DNA of 11,020 nucleotides from Desulfosarcina sp. (GTDB lineage Bacteria; Desulfobacterota; Desulfobacteria; Desulfobacterales; Desulfosarcinaceae). Under the pieces are notes generated by a model. That model was not told the origin of the DNA. It ran no database searches and saw nothing but the letters and a program-made list of their open reading frames with translations. The position numbers and the translations under genes are program-made. The stretch covers positions 1 to 11,020 of the forward strand of contig JAGTUY010000431.1 of assembly GCA_018224455.1 (NCBI GenBank), written 5' to 3'. Within the stretch, counting starts at the first letter, position 1; each line of letters opens with the position of its first letter. Of the stretch, positions 1 to 5,774 are shown piece by piece.

Positions 1-293
1 ATTGCATACACAGAAATGCTCGCCGCGGCCGCTCCAATTGCGGCCAGTATCGGCGGTCGGCCAACTGCCGATTTGCCACCATGGCGCATTCCCAAACCCG
101 AAACACCCCTGCCTATCCTTGTCATGCATGGGATGGATGCAGGAGTGACAGCGCTGTCATCCTACGCCAAATCGAAGGCTGGAGACACGTCTGGCCCGGT
201 CCGTATTTCACCGCCGGGCTTTCTGCCGATGATCCCTTGTTCAATTTCGATGCAGCGGAGATAATCTGAGATTTTTTCAAACGGTTCCCTTAA
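1..293 (+). pseudogene. Decayed 3' end of a PHB-depolymerase-family esterase
   Basis: Two reading frames together spell the C-terminal part of an esterase of the PHB depolymerase/LpqC type (alpha/beta hydrolase). Frame 1 (from base 1) reads through AAAAPIAASIGGRPTA and ends in PILVMHGMDAG, the strand before the catalytic Asp region. Frame 3 then gives IEGWRHVWPGP, the catalytic-His block, and FNFDAAEII. In intact relatives these blocks lie some 60-80 residues apart; here only about a dozen codons separate them and the frame has changed, so an internal deletion with frameshift is likely near 130-150. In addition, TGA at 267-269 sits where the family has Trp (AEII-W-DFFK). The frame continues as DFFKRFP to TAA at 291-293. 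The 5' part lies outside the window. I am fairly sure of the family and of the decay; family spacing is from memory. Confidence 0.7.
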
Positions 294-329
294 AACTCGT
301 TCTGAAACAGGTGGGGTTGACCCGCTTTC

Positions 330-356
330 AAAAAAAAGCGATCGGACGGTGATCGC
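330..356 (-). terminator. Rho-independent terminator of the 446-aa gene
   Basis: On the minus strand a 6-bp perfect stem (GCGATC 351-356 against 338-343, 7-nt loop) is followed by eight T (plus-strand A at 330-337). It lies 58 bases past the stop of the minus-strand gene that ends at 414, so it fits as its terminator. Confidence 0.7.
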
Positions 357-413
357 CTGCGGCTTAATTCTGTTAAACGTATTTTTATCCTCAGCCCCAT
401 TCGCGCCTCTCTG

Positions 414-1754
414 CTAGTTCATACAGGCCTCAGTTGATCGCTGGCGGCGATGGTCTTTGGCCATCAATTCATATTTGGCCGAGATCAATCCAAAATCCTT
501 CTTTTTGGAAAGCTCCTGCAGATAGAGGTCGGGAAGGTACCAGCGGTGGGCGAACTTGCCCACGAACCTGAAAATCTCACAATTTCTCGCCACCATCAGG
601 TCGAAGGCCCTGCGTTTCATGCCCAGTACACGCGAGGCCATATCGAAGGGGGTAAAACCATGATAGGGGTTGTTGTATTCAATCCGCGTGTGAGACGGCT
701 GCAGAATGCGCTTTTCGAAAGCGATGCCGTCCTTGTCTGAAAGCAATTGGGTGGTTCGGGCAACCATCACATCGATAAGCCGGCGGACCTGCACCCGTTG
801 CCGCGACGGCGGCAGGCTGGCCAGGGGTATGACGGGTGACTGCCTGATGAACCGGTCGCAGTCCTGCCAAATCTTCCTGGCCCTCCAATTGGCAATTCGT
901 TTGGCTCTCCCGTTTTCATATGTCCAAGGGCTTCGACCCAGATAGTATTTGGCCCCTCTTTGAGTGGTTCTGCACAAAAAAAGCAGTTCATCCCTAATCT
1001 CGGAATAAAGTGTATACCCCTTTTTTCCCCCGACAACGGACTCCTTGATCTTCTCCGTGTTCTGCTTTCCATCTTCCCGGAGTTCGTTTTTCGTTTTGTT
1101 CATCAACGCCTCGATTCGGTCAGCGACGCTCCGTGAGACGCGTTTGAGGATTCCGGTTTCGTATCTGGTGACGGATTGATTCAACACCGATGTGGGGTGA
1201 ATGCCCAGTTTATCCGACAGATAAATCAATGCCGGCCGTATGCGGGCGTAGGGGACCCAACCGCTATGGGGCAGTGCGTCGAATTCATCCAGCCATTGAT
1301 TCAACAGATGCATGTCGATACCCGCATCTGAAAATTTCTGTCTCATGATGTGTTCGAGTCTTACGTCGACGGTATTGATCTTTCCATTAAAAATACGGTG
1401 ATCGGTTTTTTGATCACGCGCCAGCCCATTCAGTTCACGGTACAGGTCGGCCCGGGTGAGTCCGTCATTGAGAAACAGCCACAAGTCAGCCATTGCCCTG
1501 AATGCCGCACCGTCAACCTTCAGCGCCACCTGCCAGGGCGCAGGTTGCCCGAACAGGGACACATAGTGCCGATGGCTCAAGGACATTGTCCGCCTGTGAA
1601 CGAGATTGTAAATCAGCAGGTAAGGCAGTCCCGTCCGTCTCGCTAGCACTGCGGCCGATTCAGTACCATGGATCTCGAAAAGGTGTTCGAGATCCCGATT
1701 CGCCAATACGATACGAGGTTTCTTGACCTTTGCCCGGTTGCGACGATCGTTCAT
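414..1754 (-). CDS. Unrecognised 446-aa protein with several HTH-like segments
   Basis: I do not recognise a named family. The protein is basic and mostly helical, with no signal peptide or membrane segment. Three stretches resemble DNA-binding helix-turn-helix units. Residues ~33-69 (ESAAVLARRTGLPYLLIYNL...) and ~178-218 (LSDKLGIHPTSVLNQSV...) look like two Cro-type units of similar layout. Residues ~368-416 (DMASRVLGMKRRAFDLMVAR, then WYLPDLYLQEL) look like an excisionase/MerR-type wHTH. The middle (~255-345) is rich in Arg, Lys and Trp. Start ATG 1754 is supported by AGGGTG about 7 bases upstream. A promoter-like site (1889-1914) and a terminator (330-356) frame it as a single-gene transcript. 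A DNA-binding or regulatory role is inference; no catalytic motif is visible. Confidence 0.75.
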   Translation of the reverse strand: MNDRRNRAKVKKPRIVLANRDLEHLFEIHGTESAAVLARRTGLPYLLIYNLVHRRTMSLSHRHYVSLFGQPAPWQVALKVDGAAFRAMADLWLFLNDGLTRADLYRELNGLARDQKTDHRIFNGKINTVDVRLEHIMRQKFSDAGIDMHLLNQWLDEFDALPHSGWVPYARIRPALIYLSDKLGIHPTSVLNQSVTRYETGILKRVSRSVADRIEALMNKTKNELREDGKQNTEKIKESVVGGKKGYTLYSEIRDELLFLCRTTQRGAKYYLGRSPWTYENGRAKRIANWRARKIWQDCDRFIRQSPVIPLASLPPSRQRVQVRRLIDVMVARTTQLLSDKDGIAFEKRILQPSHTRIEYNNPYHGFTPFDMASRVLGMKRRAFDLMVARNCEIFRFVGKFAHRWYLPDLYLQELSKKKDFGLISAKYELMAKDHRRQRSTEACMN

Positions 1755-1888
1755 TTTATCACCCTCGATTAATCGGTCAGGCGGTAGACCCGGCTGACGT
1801 AAACGCTGTCGATAACGATTCTGGCTGGTCTTATTGATCCAGCGCCGTTGTACACACCAACGATATGTTTAATTTAACTTAGACGAAT

Positions 1889-1914
1889 ATTATACACTAG
1901 ATGCCCAATTGCAA
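1889..1914 (-). promoter_or_regulatory. Promoter candidate for the 446-aa gene
   Basis: A perfect -10 TATAAT (plus 1889-1894 read in reverse) lies in an AT-rich patch. A -35-like TTGCAA sits at 1909-1914, but the 14-base spacer is short. The TTGCAA lies inside the palindrome AATTGCAATT, which could be an operator. It is about 135 bases before the ATG at 1754. Confidence 0.45.
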
Positions 1915-2057
1915 TTTTTTTGGGCTTTTCGTCGTGAAATGTTGATAAAAATACATGTATGCAAATCGATCGATGGTTATCTCTGGCGGAAGCGCGATGC
2001 CTGCATCGGTCAATAGGCATTTGTCTAATACAATCGGCCCTCTAATTTCACAAAACA

Positions 2058-2085
2058 TTGACAAGCCGGTCTGCGGACCTATTTT
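2058..2085 (+). promoter_or_regulatory. Promoter candidate for aprB
   Basis: TTGACA at 2058-2063 matches the -35 consensus fully; TATTTT at 2080-2085 follows after 16 bases. It would give a leader of about 100 nt before the aprB ATG at 2190. No clear hairpin was noticed in that leader. Confidence 0.45.
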
Positions 2086-2189
2086 TATCCTGTGTCATGA
2101 TTGGCATGGCATCAACATTGGCGCCGTCTGCGTATATTTCGGTACCGCCGGTGGGCGTCACGTTTAACATGAACAGGCAAGGAGGAATC

Positions 2190-2627
2190 ATGCCGAGTTA
2201 CGTAATCGCTGAAAAATGCGATGGTTGCAAGGGCGGGGACAAAACTGCATGCATGTACATTTGCCCCAACGATCTGATGGTTTTGGATCCAAACCAAATG
2301 AAGGCGTACAATCAGGAACCGGACCAATGTTGGGAATGTTTTTCGTGCGTTAAGATCTGCCCGACGCAAGCGATCGAGGTGAGAGGCTATGCCGACTTTG
2401 TGCCCCTGGGTAGCAATATCATGCCCATGATGGGGACCGAGGACGTCATGTGGACCTGCAAGTTTCGAAACGGACTCATCAAACGTTTCAAGTTCCCCAT
2501 TCGAACCACGCCCGAAGGCATGGCGAATGCCTACACCGACCTGAAGGGAAAAGACCTTGAGAGTGGCCTGTTGTCTACCCAAGAGGCCGATGGGTACAAA
2601 CTCCCGCAACCGAAGACGGTTGAATAA
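2190..2627 (+). CDS. aprB: Adenylylsulfate (APS) reductase subunit beta, solitary copy
   Basis: AprB is the iron-sulfur electron-transfer subunit of cytoplasmic APS reductase, which with AprA reduces APS to sulfite and AMP in dissimilatory sulfate reduction. The 145 residues carry both [4Fe-4S] cluster motifs: Cys10, 13, 21 and 25 (CDGC...CMYIC) and Cys47, 50, 53 and 57 (CWECFSCVKIC). After the ferredoxin fold comes the AprB-specific part with MWTCKFRNG, KRFKFPIRTTPEG and the C-terminal tail that in known structures wraps round AprA. Length is near normal. Start ATG 2190 has a strong AAGGAGG just upstream; an in-frame upstream extension has no such support. Oddly, aprA, which normally follows at once, is missing, and a strong terminator stands 39 bases past the stop. 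It may be a second copy, or serve an AprA encoded elsewhere. Confidence 0.93.
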   Translation: MPSYVIAEKCDGCKGGDKTACMYICPNDLMVLDPNQMKAYNQEPDQCWECFSCVKICPTQAIEVRGYADFVPLGSNIMPMMGTEDVMWTCKFRNGLIKRFKFPIRTTPEGMANAYTDLKGKDLESGLLSTQEADGYKLPQPKTVE

Positions 2628-2666
2628 CTCTCGACGCCAAATGATCTGATGGGTGGACTCGATCGC

Positions 2667-2701
2667 GCACGGGGAACGCTGGTTCCCCGTGCCCCATTTT
2701 T
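2667..2701 (+). terminator. Strong rho-independent terminator after aprB
   Basis: An 11-bp perfect GC-rich stem (2667-2677 with 2682-2692) closed by the tetraloop GCTG is followed by CCC and then ATTTTT. It ends the aprB transcript and rules out an aprBA operon at this site. Confidence 0.85.
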
Positions 2702-2729
2702 CAGGCAGCTTTTCGCAGGTTCGTGCGTC

Positions 2730-2758
2730 TTGACAGATGTACCCCGGACAAATAGGCT
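2730..2758 (+). promoter_or_regulatory. Possible promoter for the 53-aa ORF
   Basis: A perfect -35 TTGACA (2730-2735) is followed after 17 bases by a poor -10, TAGGCT (2753-2758). It lies past the aprB terminator and about 90 bases before the small ORF. The weak -10 makes this tentative. Confidence 0.3.
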
Positions 2759-2845
2759 GTTCGAATCAATTATAACCGAGGTTGACGTCAATCCGTCACA
2801 GGCGATTTTTATGGTCGTCTGATGACAGGTGGAAGGATGACTCTT

Positions 2846-3007
2846 ATGGATGAAGCAACATTTTTGAATGTACTCAAGATGACGGTTGAAAACCATGGCT
2901 GCAGTATTGTAGATTTTGACTTAGAAAATCGCATCGTCAACTTGGATGGGCCCGATGAAGCCGTGAACGCATGCGCCTTGGCCATTGCCAAAATTGTCGA
3001 CGAATAA
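2846..3007 (+). CDS. Small acidic 53-aa protein of unknown function
   Basis: I do not recognise it. The protein (MDEATFLNVLKMTVENHGC... to ...LAIAKIVDE) is acidic, with two Cys (19 and 43 by this start). The pattern looks like helix, two strands (CSIVDFDLENRIVNLDG), helix, a compact alpha/beta fold. ATG 2846 is chosen because GGAAGG at 2831-2836 stands 9 bases ahead; the in-frame ATG codons at 2822 and 2837 are badly placed for that site. It lies 218 bases after aprB, behind a terminator, so it is probably transcribed on its own. Codon use looks ordinary and it has a plausible RBS, so I think it is real. Confidence 0.6.
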   Translation: MDEATFLNVLKMTVENHGCSIVDFDLENRIVNLDGPDEAVNACALAIAKIVDE

Positions 3008-3049
3008 GGGCGGGCCTGCCGGAATCGATGGGGCGAAAAAGTCGCAACC

Positions 3050-3084
3050 GTGCCGGCTGCGGGCGCTGGATTTAGCCGGCGCAC
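3050..3084 (+). other. Imperfect hairpin between the 53-aa ORF and the MerR gene
   Basis: GTGC-CGGCT (3050-3058) pairs with AGCCG and GCAC (3074-3084), leaving a 2-nt GC bulge and a 15-nt loop. No T tract follows on either side, so a terminator call is weak. It could equally be a structured leader or chance in GC-rich DNA. Confidence 0.3.
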
Positions 3085-3202
3085 CTTAAGTATTGACGAT
3101 ACGCTTGGTTCTGCAAAATGGATCATTGGGGATCAGCGGTGTTGATAACCGCCACGGAATCGTTTGACCGTCGTCACCCCTTTATCCAACGGAGGTGTTG
3201 AG

Positions 3203-4126
3203 GTGCCCGGACCATTTGGCTTTCAGATTGGTTTCGTCAGTTTGCACACTGGTCTATCCACCCATGTGATTCGGGCCTGGGAACGCCGGTACCGTGCGGT
3301 TACGCCACAGCGGTCAGTCAACGGACGACGACTGTTTAGCCAGTCGGACATCGACCGCCTCGCCCTGCTCAAACGGGTGATCCAAAATGGCCACAGCATA
3401 TCGCACGTTGCCGGTCTCGATCAGTCGAAATTGGCCGAACTGGCGGAACCCACCACCCAACCCAGCCAGCCTAGCCGCGCCGACTCAGCAATGCCCGCCA
3501 AAAACAACCCCCAGGAGATCATCGAACACAGCTTAAGGGCCATTGCCATGCTTGACGGGAATGGGTTGCAACGCATGATGCGACAGGCAGCCGCGACCTT
3601 CAGCCGTCAATCCTTGCTTGACAAGATATTCTGTCCACTCATGGAAAAGGTTGGCCACAGGTGGTCGGATGGATCATTGCGGATTGTGCATGGACACCTG
3701 GCCGCAGTCGTCATTCATGCGCAACTGATCAGCTTGCTGAATCATCCCAACGGCGGTGCCGCCGAAAAGCCATGCTTGCTGGTCGCCACACCCACCGGCC
3801 AATCCTGCTACCTGGGCGCTCTGGCTGTGGCCGTCACTGCCAAGGATCACGGTTGGGAACCGGTCTTTATCGGTTTTAATCTGCCGGCTGAAGAAATTGC
3901 CGCTGGCTGTGTCATCCTTGGCCCGCAAATGATTGCCATAAGCATCACCTGCCGCGTCAATGATGGCTTCATGCATGCCGAACTCATGCGCCTGTCTGAT
4001 CTGTTGAGCAATGGTTGCCCGCTGGTGGTCGGCGGACGAGCCAGCCATAATTATCGCCGGAGTATCCAGGCGGCCGGCGGCGAGGCCTGTTTGACGACTG
4101 CGGAGCTGGTATCTCGACTTGAGTAG
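3203..4126 (+). CDS. MerR-family regulator with degenerate cobalamin-binding domain (CarA/CarH/LitR type)
   Basis: This looks like a CarH/LitR-type transcription factor. An N-terminal MerR wHTH (residues ~6-65: IGFVSLHTGLS, IRAWERRYRAV, GRRLFSQSDIDRLALL) is followed by a linker, a helical cap (~105-185) and a Rossmann-like B12-binding domain (~190-305). GTG 3203 is chosen because GGAGG stands 7 bases ahead (3191-3195); an upstream TTG at 3164 would add 13 residues but has no RBS. In CarH the cap has W-x9-E-H and the B12 fold has E-x-H-x-x-G, whose His binds cobalt. Here the cap reads Trp154...Gly164-His165, so Glu is lost. The B12 motif reads Q-S-Cys202-Y-L-G, so the His is Cys. Cobalamin and light sensing as in CarH is therefore doubtful; it may act without B12 or bind another ligand. 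The target genes are not evident. Confidence 0.85.
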   Translation: MPGPFGFQIGFVSLHTGLSTHVIRAWERRYRAVTPQRSVNGRRLFSQSDIDRLALLKRVIQNGHSISHVAGLDQSKLAELAEPTTQPSQPSRADSAMPAKNNPQEIIEHSLRAIAMLDGNGLQRMMRQAAATFSRQSLLDKIFCPLMEKVGHRWSDGSLRIVHGHLAAVVIHAQLISLLNHPNGGAAEKPCLLVATPTGQSCYLGALAVAVTAKDHGWEPVFIGFNLPAEEIAAGCVILGPQMIAISITCRVNDGFMHAELMRLSDLLSNGCPLVVGGRASHNYRRSIQAAGGEACLTTAELVSRLE

Positions 4127-4185
4127 ATCGATCGGATCGCTTTTTTCATTGGTTGCACACAGCGGTATCGACGCCATCTATATGC

Positions 4186-4206
4186 AAAAACGACCGCTTT
4201 CGGTGT
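4186..4206 (-). terminator. Possible terminator after cooT-like gene
   Basis: On the minus strand a short stem, ACCG-AAAG-CGGT, extended by two pairs across a bulged C, is followed by TTTTT (plus-strand A at 4186-4190). It lies about 35 bases past the stop at 4242. The stem is short, so confidence is moderate. Confidence 0.45.
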
Positions 4207-4241
4207 CTTCAGATGGACAAATTCACCGGCGTTGATGGCGC

Positions 4242-4430
4242 TTATTCCTCAAACAGAATCCGGTGATCCACCAGGTTCATCCGCTTGAGCTTGCCCTTGA
4301 GCATGATCTGGTCGCCGAAAATCCCCACCAGGCGGAAGGTGCCGCCCGCTTCGGGTTCTACCCGGTCGACCGATTCCATGAGCAGGGTTTCCTCACCGTC
4401 TTTGAGCATATAGGCATTGGCTTCACACAT
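4242..4430 (-). CDS. CooT-family nickel-binding protein
   Basis: The 62-residue protein matches the small CooT family in length and pattern: MCEANAYMLKDGEE, LMESVDRVEPE, VGIFGDQ and LVDHRILFEE. Known CooT is a nickel-binding dimer tied to Ni insertion in CO dehydrogenase, and Cys2 is the key ligand; Cys2 is present here. Homologues occur in many anaerobes without a CODH link, so the target enzyme is open. AAAGGAGG stands before the ATG at 4430. The gene overlaps the end of the DUF3842 gene by 8 bases (4423-4430), so the two are cotranscribed and probably translationally coupled. A beta-rich small barrel fold is expected. Confidence 0.85.
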   Translation of the reverse strand: MCEANAYMLKDGEETLLMESVDRVEPEAGGTFRLVGIFGDQIMLKGKLKRMNLVDHRILFEE

Positions 4431-4848
4431 GATCGAGTACCTCCTTTAAACGTTTTTCCACTAGGGTTTGCACCAGGTGGGGCAGGGGTTCGGATGTCAC
4501 TCCGATGATCTCTGCATTTTCCTGAAAAAGGGGCAAAAGCAGCTTGATTGCCGGGCTGGTCGTCACCGCTTCGGCCATTTTGGGCGTTACTTCGCCGAGC
4601 ATGGCGTTGGCCCAGGTAATGGTCACCGGTCCGACGATGCAATGGGCACGAAGCGCGGTTTGGCAGATGGCGTTTTCACCGGATGCGCAACGATTGGCGC
4701 CGGCACGCAGCATCTGGGAGGCGGCGATGGCGTTGGTGCCCAGGGCAATCAGTTCGACCGTTTCGCCATGGGCGGCCTTGAGATATTTGATCAGTGTCGA
4801 GCCGATGCCGCCCCCCTGCCCGTCAATGACGCAGACACGTTTCTTCAC
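4423..4848 (-). CDS. DUF3842 family protein
   Basis: The 141-residue protein opens with a Rossmann-type nucleotide-binding signature, KRVCVIDGQGGGIGSTLIK (residues ~3-21). VELIALGTNAIAASQMLRAGA follows, as in DUF3842, and then VGPVTITWANAMLGEVTPKMA. Its function is unknown; a nucleotide- or cofactor-binding role is inferred from the glycine-rich loop. GTG 4848 fits the family N-terminus and has AAGG-type bases upstream. An in-frame ATG at 5013 would add 55 residues, but that stretch covers the promoter and leader hairpins and looks non-coding. The stop overlaps the cooT start by 8 bases. The pairing suggests both serve one task, possibly metal or cofactor handling (inference). Confidence 0.85.
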   Translation of the reverse strand: MKKRVCVIDGQGGGIGSTLIKYLKAAHGETVELIALGTNAIAASQMLRAGANRCASGENAICQTALRAHCIVGPVTITWANAMLGEVTPKMAEAVTTSPAIKLLLPLFQENAEIIGVTSEPLPHLVQTLVEKRLKEVLDHV

Positions 4849-4869
4849 GGAACCCTTTTCCTTGCAAAC

Positions 4870-4924
4870 AAAAAAGGCCACGATTTCAACGGCGGATACG
4901 CCCGAGCCGATGCCTTCGTGGCCT
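4870..4924 (-). terminator. Leader terminator (attenuator) before the DUF3842 gene
   Basis: On the minus strand a 9-bp perfect stem (AGGCCACGA, plus 4916-4924, with TCGTGGCCT, plus 4875-4883) is followed by TTTTTT (4870-4875). The 32-nt loop contains an inner hairpin, GGCG-TATC-CGCC. It ends about 20 bases before the GTG start at 4848 and lies downstream of a good promoter, so it would stop transcription before the gene unless an alternative fold forms. Confidence 0.65.
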
Positions 4925-4971
4925 GAAAGAGAAATCTGTTTTCCGGTTTGCCGCAACGCCTTCGTGGCGTT
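4912..4971 (-). promoter_or_regulatory. Repeated 11-nt hairpin element in the DUF3842-cooT leader
   Basis: The minus-strand sequence GCCACGAAGGC occurs twice (plus 4958-4968 and 4912-4922), 46 bases apart. Each copy can fold as GCC-ACGAA-GGC; the first extends to 6 bp (AACGCC/GGCGTT, 4955-4971). The second copy includes the 5' arm of the leader terminator, and the first could pair with the same 3' arm. This is the layout of a switch between terminator and antiterminator. I do not match it to a known riboswitch class. Confidence 0.5.
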
Positions 4972-4988
4972 TGGTTTACTTGTCGGCT

Positions 4989-5018
4989 TAAATACGCCAT
5001 CCTGTCCGATCACGTCAA
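4989..5018 (-). promoter_or_regulatory. Promoter for the DUF3842-cooT operon
   Basis: On the minus strand TTGACG (5018-5013) and TATTTA (4994-4989) are separated by 18 bases. Initiation near 4982 would give a leader of roughly 134 nt before the GTG at 4848. Confidence 0.55.
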
Positions 5019-5037
5019 GTCAATTTGAGATCCCGGT

Positions 5038-5054
5038 CACGGATTGCTACCGTG
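5038..5054 (-). terminator. Weak hairpin after the TPR gene
   Basis: CACGG and CCGTG form a 5-bp stem around a 7-nt loop about 25 bases past the TPR stop. No T run follows. It may attenuate read-through into the DUF3842 promoter region, or it may be chance. Confidence 0.25.
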
Positions 5055-5078
5055 GTTCGATCTTGAGCAGTGGCGCGG

Positions 5079-5591
5079 TCAGCGTTCCAGTTCGGTTCCT
5101 ATAGCGTCCTCGACACGCATATGCTGGGTCTGCCAGACGTTGTTCTCATTCATGAAGGATTCCATGTTGCGGTTTCCCAGATGGGCCACCATTTCGATGT
5201 CCTCCTGGGCTTTTTCCATGTTGGCCATCTTTGCGTGAAGGGCTGCACGACTGTAATAGGCGGCGCCGTAGTCCGGATTCAGATCGATGGCCCGGTCAAA
5301 ATCGGACAGGGCGGTGTGATCATCACCCCGTTTCTCACTGACCAGTCCCCGCATGTGATAAGCGCGGGCATAGTCCGGATCGATCTTTATTGCGCGGTCA
5401 AAATCATCCCGCGCCAGGTCCAGCATGTCCAACTTGAGGTAGGCTGCCCCGCGGCTGACGGCCGCCAGCGCATGGCCGGCGTCTTTTTCGATTGCCCGGG
5501 TAAAATTGGCGATACTTCGATCATATTTAGCGTTGGCAAACTCGGCCATTCCCATTTCAAACAGTTCTTTGGCACTCGCGTTTTCGTTCAT
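5079..5591 (-). CDS. Tetratricopeptide repeat (TPR) protein
   Basis: The 170-residue protein holds four TPR units at ~7-40, 41-74, 75-108 and 109-140. The repeated pattern is AxxxRGxAxxxxxxxxxAxxDFDRAIxxDPDYA, clearest in units 2 and 3 (DDFDRAIKIDPDYARAYHMRG and SDFDRAIDLNPDYGAAYYSRA). A 30-residue tail without repeats follows (NMESFMNENNVWQT...). There is no signal peptide or membrane segment, so it is probably cytoplasmic. TPRs bind other proteins; the partner cannot be read from sequence. ATG 5591 has GGAGAT about 6 bases upstream and a promoter candidate at 5644-5671. It lies between the ferritin-like gene and the DUF3842 gene on the same strand, but with separate signals. Confidence 0.88.
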   Translation of the reverse strand: MNENASAKELFEMGMAEFANAKYDRSIANFTRAIEKDAGHALAAVSRGAAYLKLDMLDLARDDFDRAIKIDPDYARAYHMRGLVSEKRGDDHTALSDFDRAIDLNPDYGAAYYSRAALHAKMANMEKAQEDIEMVAHLGNRNMESFMNENNVWQTQHMRVEDAIGTELER

Positions 5592-5643
5592 TGGATGATC
5601 TCCTTTATCTCAACATCACGGATGGTATCGGTTATCATTTTAT

Positions 5644-5671
5644 ATGATAGTGCCGCCGCTGAGCTTTTCAA
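5644..5671 (-). promoter_or_regulatory. Promoter candidate for the TPR gene
   Basis: On the minus strand TTGAAA (5671-5666) is followed after 16 bases by TATCAT (5649-5644), five of six -10 matches. It lies about 50 bases before the ATG at 5591. Confidence 0.5.
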
Positions 5672-5726
5672 CAGCTGGTGGCAGGAAGGAGTGGTAGCTG
5701 GTTGGTAGGAAACAAACAGTCAAGCA

Positions 5727-5767
5727 GCCGCCTCCCCGAAACATGGGGTCGTCCGCGGGGAGGTGGC
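5727..5767 (-). terminator. Hairpin terminator after the ferritin-like gene
   Basis: A 12-bp stem with one G-U pair (5727-5738 with 5756-5767, core CCTCCCCG/CGGGGAGG) and a 17-nt loop starts 8 bases past the stop of the gene ending at 5775. The following minus-strand bases are only partly T-rich (TGCTTGACTGTTTGTTT), so termination may be incomplete. Confidence 0.55.
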
Positions 5768-5774
5768 GAAAAGT

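Larger units (their letters stand above)
1755..2189. other. 435-bp divergent intergenic region
   Basis: This region separates the minus-strand 446-aa gene from plus-strand aprB. It is AT-rich around 1860-1925 and contains the promoter candidates listed separately. The open frames running through it have no ribosome-binding site and no protein resemblance I can see, so I take it as non-coding. Confidence 0.6.

Noticed and set aside
2112..2609. Long open frame antisense to aprB
   Set aside because: It is a shadow of a strongly supported gene and shows no RBS or family resemblance.
4127..4150. Terminator after the MerR-type gene
   Set aside because: A six-T run is present, but the only stem before it is a 4-bp GATC repeat, too weak to call.
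4912..4971. The two ACGA-loop hairpins as a guanidine-II (mini-ykkC) riboswitch
   Set aside because: That class has tandem hairpins with ACGR tetraloops. Here the loops are five bases (ACGAA), the second stem is only 3 bp, and the genes are not guanidine exporters or carboxylases.
4849..4982. The leader as a GEMM-I, cobalamin or NiCo riboswitch
   Set aside because: GGCAAACC recalls GEMM-I, but the matching GCAAAGCC block is absent. No B12-box and no repeated NiCo core were found.
4849..5013. A 55-residue N-terminal extension of the DUF3842 protein from ATG 5013
   Set aside because: The stretch covers the promoter, repeated hairpins and terminator and is not like the family, whose start fits GTG 4848.
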